Source: Asaia krungthepensis NRIC 0535 (GTDB lineage: Bacteria > Pseudomonadota > Alphaproteobacteria > Acetobacterales > Acetobacteraceae). From it: 64,000 nt of DNA. The notes under the pieces are model-generated. The model was not told the origin of the DNA, searched no databases, and was given only the letters and a program-made list of their open reading frames with translations. The position numbers and the translations under genes were made by a program. Shown one piece after another: positions 59,859-64,000 of this stretch. Numbering within the stretch: the stretch's first letter is position 1; each line of letters begins with the position of its first letter. The DNA lies in assembly GCF_025995175.1 (NCBI RefSeq), contig NZ_BAPV01000043.1, positions 80,903 to 144,902 of the forward strand. The letters are read 5' to 3'.

Positions 59859-62396
59859 ATGTTCTCACGCTCGGCGCGTCTGTTCTGCACCACTGCGCTC
59901 GTCACCCTACTCACCCCGGCTGCCCATGCGCAGGATGCTCGCGAAACGTCCCAACATGGTATTGCCCAGACAGGTGCTCCGCAGCACGGCACATCGCGCA
60001 AACAGGCTCCAGCCACCAGCATCGCCAGGCGCCCGACGTATGAGGATCTGGCGGCACCTTCCATGCTTGGAGCGACCGCCCCGACAGATGAGCGCATCGA
60101 AGTGACGGGCCATAATTACGGTGACGGCGTAACCCGGCGCGCTTTCGGCGGAGGGTTGATGACCCCCTCTGACAGTCCGAAATCCGTCTCTGCCGTGACG
60201 CGTGATTTCATCGCCAAACAGAACCCTGCGCTGAATCCGATGCAGCTTATCGCGCTGCTGCCTGGGGCCAACGTGTCGGACACCGACCCACTGGGCATGA
60301 CCGGCGGGAACCTCTCGGTGCGTGGGCTGACCGAGTCACAGATGGGCTTCACTCTCGAAGGATTCCCGATCAACGATATCGGCAATTTCGCCGTGTATCC
60401 TCAGGAGATCGTTGACGCGGAAAACCTGAAGACGGTTCGTCTGGCCCAGGGCTCTGCCGATCTCGATAGCCCACATATCAGCTCCTCCGGCGGTGTGGTC
60501 GATATGTACATGATCGACCCCAAGATGAAGACGGGGGGGATGATCGATGCGACCTATGGATCTTTCAACGCCACGCGCGGCTTTCTGCGGTTCGACACCG
60601 GCAGGATCGGCGCGACAAATCTGCGCTCCTATTTTTCCTATTCGCAGAGCCGTCAGGATCACTGGCGCGGGCCAGGCTGGGACAACAAGAAGCACGGTGA
60701 AATGAAGATCGTGAATGACTGGGGCGAAGGCAACCGGATCTCGCTGGCGGTTGTAGGCAACAACATCCAGAACAACGCCTATCCCAATGTCTCGAAAGCA
60801 AGCTGGGACAAATGGGGCACAGGCTTTACAAATCCCGTGGGAAGCAGCGGTCTCACTGCCTCCGACCCCGCCAACACGGTCTATGATGCCAATTACTACG
60901 TGCCTTCACGGGCGGGATCGGTCAATTACTACAAGACGCGACCCAATCCATTCACCAATATCTATGCATCAATGCCATCGACCTTACGTTTGTCAGACAA
61001 GCTGATCCTTACCGAAACGCCTTATTTCTGGTACGGTTACGGCAATGGCGGCGGCGCGCAATACACCGACATGTCCAAATTTGTCTACGGCAAGCAGACA
61101 CTGGCCGGTACGGTCAATGGCGCCGGCAAAGGCATGCAGGTTCTGTATAACCCATCCCTCACCGAGACCTATCGCCCTGGTGCAACAACAAAACTCACGC
61201 TGACAACCGGCATCAATCGCTTGATGATCGGCTACTGGTTTGAGTACGCCAAGCAGCGCCAGACCGCGCCTTTCAGCTTTGTGGGTGCGGACGGGACGCC
61301 GTTGAGCCAGTGGGGGGACGAAAACAACGTGGTTCTGAGCAACGGTGTAAAAGCGCAGTACCGCAATACCCTGACCCAGACACAGGTCCATACACCGTTC
61401 ATCGGCGACAGCCTGTCGCTGCTTCATGACAAGCTCACGATCGATGCCGGACTGAAATACTCCATCGTGAAGCGTTCAGGGACAAACTACCTGCCCGACG
61501 TCCGCAACCGGTACGTTTCGACCGACTATAATCAGGCTCTGCCAACAGCCGCCATTCGCTACAAGATTGACCGCCATAATCAGGTTTTCGTTTCCGTGGC
61601 GACCAATTTTCGCATGCCTCAGAATTACGCGCTCTACGATGCAGGCAGTTTCAACCAGCGTACCGGACTTTATTCCACCCTCGCAAACCCGGATCAGAAA
61701 GCAGAGATATCGATCTCGGAGGAGGCCGGCTGGCGCTATCAAGACGATCTGATTTCGTCGTCGATCACCTATTTCCACTACAATTTCACGAATCGTCTTT
61801 ACACGCAGTCGGTACAGGATGGTGTCTCGGGCTCGTTCTATACGACAAATATCAATGCAGGAGGGATGCATTCTGACGGGTTCGATGCCGAATTTGGCAC
61901 CCGACCGATCTATAATATGCGGCCCTACGTCTCAGTGGAGTACCTGCATGCTGTGACTGACAGCAATATCCCGGCCGGGTCAGGAAGCGGCGCAGATTAT
62001 GTTCGCAGTGCCGGTAAAAAGGCGCCGCAGGCACCTGATTGGCAGGTAGGGTTCGGTCTGGATTATGACGACGGAACACGCTTCGCCAACTTCAACCTTA
62101 AATATGTTGCTCGGCAATATGCGACGTTCATGAACGATCAGAGCATTCCGGGCTATGTGCGCATGAATATCGGGTTGGGATATCGCTTCCCGAAGGTCAG
62201 CATCTTCAAAAGCCCGATCCTGCGCCTCAACCTCCAGAATATCAGTGATAACCGTTATCTCAACTGGATTCAGTCACCGCAGGCCAATGCGAATCCCACG
62301 ACAGGGGTGTTCGGCAAAACGATCAGCGGCTCGGTTCCCACATACAAGATCGCATCGCCTTTCGCCGCACTGGCAACATTGTCCAGCGACTTCTGA
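59859..62396 (+). CDS. TonB-dependent receptor (845 aa)
   Basis: An outer-membrane receptor. The start at 59859 has GAGGA 9 bases before and directly yields a signal peptide (MFSRSARLFCTTALVTLLTP, cut near AHAQ); upstream in-frame starts would precede it with a poor leader. After a long linker come the TonB-box-like ERIEVTGH and plug segments KSVSAVTRDFIAKQNPALN, LLPGANVSDTDPLGMTGGN and LSVRGLTESQMGFTLEGFPIND. The barrel ends FAALATLSSDF. It shares plug and barrel motifs with the receptor at 34431 (DPLG, YDDGT, TFMNDQSIPG). Substrate unknown. A good terminator follows. Confidence 0.9.
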   Translation: MFSRSARLFCTTALVTLLTPAAHAQDARETSQHGIAQTGAPQHGTSRKQAPATSIARRPTYEDLAAPSMLGATAPTDERIEVTGHNYGDGVTRRAFGGGLMTPSDSPKSVSAVTRDFIAKQNPALNPMQLIALLPGANVSDTDPLGMTGGNLSVRGLTESQMGFTLEGFPINDIGNFAVYPQEIVDAENLKTVRLAQGSADLDSPHISSSGGVVDMYMIDPKMKTGGMIDATYGSFNATRGFLRFDTGRIGATNLRSYFSYSQSRQDHWRGPGWDNKKHGEMKIVNDWGEGNRISLAVVGNNIQNNAYPNVSKASWDKWGTGFTNPVGSSGLTASDPANTVYDANYYVPSRAGSVNYYKTRPNPFTNIYASMPSTLRLSDKLILTETPYFWYGYGNGGGAQYTDMSKFVYGKQTLAGTVNGAGKGMQVLYNPSLTETYRPGATTKLTLTTGINRLMIGYWFEYAKQRQTAPFSFVGADGTPLSQWGDENNVVLSNGVKAQYRNTLTQTQVHTPFIGDSLSLLHDKLTIDAGLKYSIVKRSGTNYLPDVRNRYVSTDYNQALPTAAIRYKIDRHNQVFVSVATNFRMPQNYALYDAGSFNQRTGLYSTLANPDQKAEISISEEAGWRYQDDLISSSITYFHYNFTNRLYTQSVQDGVSGSFYTTNINAGGMHSDGFDAEFGTRPIYNMRPYVSVEYLHAVTDSNIPAGSGSGADYVRSAGKKAPQAPDWQVGFGLDYDDGTRFANFNLKYVARQYATFMNDQSIPGYVRMNIGLGYRFPKVSIFKSPILRLNLQNISDNRYLNWIQSPQANANPTTGVFGKTISGSVPTYKIASPFAALATLSSDF

Positions 62397-62419
62397 CAAC
62401 AGGTTTTGCACTGTTGGTT

Positions 62420-62456
62420 AGTCTCCATTCGTCTGTGCAAGAAGAATGGAGACTTT
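62420..62456 (+). terminator. Intrinsic terminator after the receptor gene
   Basis: AGTCTCCATTC (62420-62430) pairs perfectly with GAATGGAGACT (62444-62454), followed by TT and C, 24 bases after the stop. Confidence 0.8.
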
Positions 62457-62639
62457 CGCAGATGACAACACGGGAAAACGATTCACACATCAAATCAGAC
62501 CATTAGCGAGACATCTTGCGCATACTATAAATATCACGCTCTGATCATCGTTTTGAATGTTTGTATGAGCTAGATATTCCAATATTATATCGCATATTTT
62601 TGACCTTTTCGGATTGATACCCACAACTTGACATTTCCC

Positions 62640-62875
62640 GAACCTGCAGGTTAGGCTCATCGTGAGCGGCTCAGGAGCCGCGTCATCCACGCCGTCCAGC
62701 AGCATTCCGATAAACCCACCGTGTTCGAATTTGCTTGAAGCGGTTGTTGCTCTCTTTTCGCTTACGCCAAACGCTGCCAAGTCGAACACACCTCTCGGCG
62801 TGCCTCGAAATGACGTCGAGCCAGAAAGCCCCGTAGACAAATTGCCGTATCATGCAGGTCCATAGCATAATCTGA
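62640..62875 (-). pseudogene. Possible decayed IS5-type transposase fragment
   Basis: Pieces in shifting frames recall an IS5-family N-terminal region: GAFWLDV, then NNRFK, then GFIGMLLDGVDDAAPEPLTM, similar to the GAxWRD...NRFxRW...VFxxMLDG pattern. Reading all of them needs at least one frameshift and no full frame survives. Weak evidence; it could be unrelated decayed DNA next to the IS630 remnant. Confidence 0.3.
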
Positions 62876-63394
62876 TCGATCTGGTTCATAGCCTGCGGCG
62901 GCGAAGCAGGCGACGGTCAGTCTGTGACAGACATCGTCGATCGCACTGCACGCCGCATCCTGGAGTGCATCGGTGGGTCGAGGTGCCCCTCGCCTGATCC
63001 ATGCCTTCATCTTGGCGAAGATGGTCTCGATAGGGTTGAAGTCGGGACTGTAGGGCGGCAGGAACAGCAGGCGGGCACCGACTGCCTCTACAGCCTCACG
63101 CGCTTCGGCGGTCGTGTGTCGGCAGATTATCCTGAGTGACGGCGTCTCCTGGCGACAGCGTGGGAGCAAACTCCTTGCGGGCGTAGGCGGAGACCTATTC
63201 GCAGGTCATCGGGCCATCCAGCATCATCGGTGCGGTCATGCCGGACAGGCGCAAGCCTCCGATGAAGGTCGTGATTTTCCAATGCCCATGGGGCACAGAC
63301 ATCCGACAGTGCGTGCCACGGCGTGAGCGTCCGCGCAGGCGGGCCATCTTCGTTGAGACGGACGTTTCGTCGATGAAGACCAGCCGGGCCAGAT
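62762..63394 (-). pseudogene. IS630-family transposase, broken C-terminal part
   Basis: Reading leftward from 63394: SDLDLARLVFIDETSVSTKM, MARLRGRSRRGTHCRMSVPHGHWKITTFI and MTAPMMLDGPM are the first DDE Asp region and core of an IS630 transposase. A TAG at 63195-63197 stops the frame where the family has Trp. A further frameshift near 63105-63125 shifts to the frame encoding TTAEAREAVEAVGARLLFLPPYSPDFNPIE, which has the second Asp and final Glu. The N-terminal ~half is absent here and would lie beyond the IS5 element. The last ~30 residues before the stop at 62762 look like read-through into flanking DNA. Confidence 0.85.
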
Positions 63395-63416
63395 CTAGGT
63401 CAGACTGGTTGTCAAA

Positions 63417-63857
63417 CTAGGCTGCGTTGACAAAAGACCGGGGCCGTAGCCTGGCGGTGGCGAGATTGAGGAAGCTCTCGAAAGACAGAATGCTCTTGTC
63501 GTAGCGGGTGGCGATCCGGCGTTGCTGCTTGAACTTGCCAAACATACGTTCGATGCGGTTTCGGTCCTGATAGCGGCGATAGCCGGGATGCTCTGGCGCT
63601 TTACGGTTTGAGCGTGGCGGGATGATCGGTAGGATGCCCCGCATCAGCAGGCATTGGCGGAAACCGTCACCATCGTATCCTTTGTCTGCCAGCAATGCCC
63701 TCGGCGTAGCGGCCGGGATCGCGATGAGCGGCTCGGCGCTAGTATAGTCCGATGCCTCACCACCGGTCAGGATGAAACCAAGAGGGCGTCCCTGATTGTC
63801 TGCCCGGGCGTGGAACTTGCTTGTAAAACCGCCGCGTGATCGACCAGGAGCGTTCAT
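63417..63857 (-). CDS. IS5-family transposase OrfB
   Basis: A 146-residue C-terminal half of a DDE transposase. It opens NAPGRSRGGFTSKFHARADNQGRPL, has the second catalytic Asp in LLADKGYDGDGFR and the Glu in RNRIERMFGKFKQQRRIATRYDK (split here by region), and ends in RPRSFVNAA, the usual end of IS427-type transposases in acetic acid bacteria. Its ATG overlaps the orfA stop (ATGA). Upstream, the minus strand carries A-AAA-GGG-GGG, a slippery run, so a -1 ribosomal frameshift probably fuses OrfA and OrfB. The frame is intact, so the element may be active. Confidence 0.88.
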   Translation of the reverse strand: MNAPGRSRGGFTSKFHARADNQGRPLGFILTGGEASDYTSAEPLIAIPAATPRALLADKGYDGDGFRQCLLMRGILPIIPPRSNRKAPEHPGYRRYQDRNRIERMFGKFKQQRRIATRYDKSILSFESFLNLATARLRPRSFVNAA

Positions 63858-64000
63858 ACGAGCCCCCCTTTTCCGCCCGCAGTCGAGACATGGCTGCGAA
63901 CGCTGGTGCTATCGGTCATGTGCTGACAGTCATCGGTAAGGCCCAGATCGACCAGCGTCTGCAGCATCGCGTCCCATACGCCCTGTTCAGCCCAGCGGCG
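63854..64000 (-). CDS. IS5-family transposase OrfA, 3' part only
   Basis: The visible 48 residues, RRWAEQGVWDAMLQTLVDLG to STAGGKGGLV, are the end of OrfA. MTDSTSVRSHVSTAGGKGG carries the first catalytic Asp of the DDE triad. The start lies beyond the window edge. The stop TGA at 63854-63856 follows the slippery sequence and overlaps the orfB start. Confidence 0.82.
   Translation of the reverse strand, partial: RRWAEQGVWDAMLQTLVDLGLTDDCQHMTDSTSVRSHVSTAGGKGGLV

Larger units (their letters stand above)
63399..64000 (-). mobile_element. IS5-family (IS427-like group) element, continuing past the window
   Basis: Contains overlapping orfA and orfB of an IS5-type transposase and appears inserted into the IS630 gene. 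The left end is placed just after CTAG (63395-63398), a fitting 4-base IS5 target (YTAR); the partner copy lies outside the window, so the boundary is inferred. Confidence 0.75.

Noticed and set aside
62490..62840. 116-codon minus-strand frame left of the IS630 remnant as an intact gene
   Set aside because: Its only recognisable parts resemble fragments of an IS5-type transposase in mixed frames; better treated as decayed insertion-sequence DNA.

Overview
The window looks like a chromosomal segment of an acetic acid bacterium (Acetobacteraceae). An Asaia-like pink, plant- or insect-associated species is my best guess. The basis is indirect: GC-rich codon use, a C30-type carotenoid operon, five TonB-dependent receptors and several OprB-like porins, copper-resistance genes, an ethanolamine operon and IS5/IS630 insertion sequences. 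No rRNA, tRNA or CRISPR array was seen. The species is inferred, not shown.

Left part (1-12 kb): the 3' end of an Xaa-Pro aminopeptidase gene, an NAD-type isocitrate dehydrogenase, and an iron-dependent alcohol dehydrogenase behind a perfect FNR-type box. Next is a TetR regulator divergent from a DUF4188 gene and an aldehyde dehydrogenase. Then comes a tightly overlapping carotenoid operon: two CrtN/CrtP-type desaturase/oxidases, an acyltransferase, a glycosyltransferase and a DUF2141 protein. Together with the aldehyde dehydrogenase this reads as a pathway to an acylated, glycosylated C30 carotenoid acid. No dehydrosqualene synthase is present.

12-30 kb: a TonB receptor, then a copper block (P1B ATPase CopA, chaperone CopZ, a small His/Cys-rich exported protein, a PcoA-type multicopper oxidase with a Met-Ser-Gly repeat, and CopB/PcoB). 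An OprB porin follows, then pstS with a Pho box, a second perfect FNR box ahead of a 55-residue membrane protein, an MFS exporter, and an OprC-like copper receptor with a DUF2946 protein.

30-48 kb: a Fur-box-led operon (OprB-like porin, secreted NHL/beta-propeller protein, Tat-exported DyP peroxidase), two more TonB receptors, a large porin with a three-repeat Pho box, an SDR dehydrogenase, the ethanolamine genes eutB-eutC-eat, and an outer-membrane beta-barrel gene broken by one in-frame stop.

48-57.5 kb: the most unusual region. A fully overlapping minus-strand operon encodes a BMP-type ABC importer (usually for purine nucleosides), a GST-like protein, a stand-alone Rieske protein and probably one small unrecognised gene. 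Divergent from it are an oxygenase catalytic domain that lacks its Rieske domain, a guanine-deaminase-like cytidine-deaminase-fold enzyme and an 8-oxoguanine-deaminase-like amidohydrolase. I read this as an uptake and oxidation system for modified purines built on a split Rieske oxygenase. It resembles in logic the NdmC/NdmD/NdmE caffeine N7-demethylase.

57.5-64 kb: a KefB/YbaL-type cation/proton antiporter, a fifth TonB receptor (paralogous to the one at 34.4 kb), and a decayed IS630 transposase apparently interrupted by an IS5-family element that runs off the right edge.
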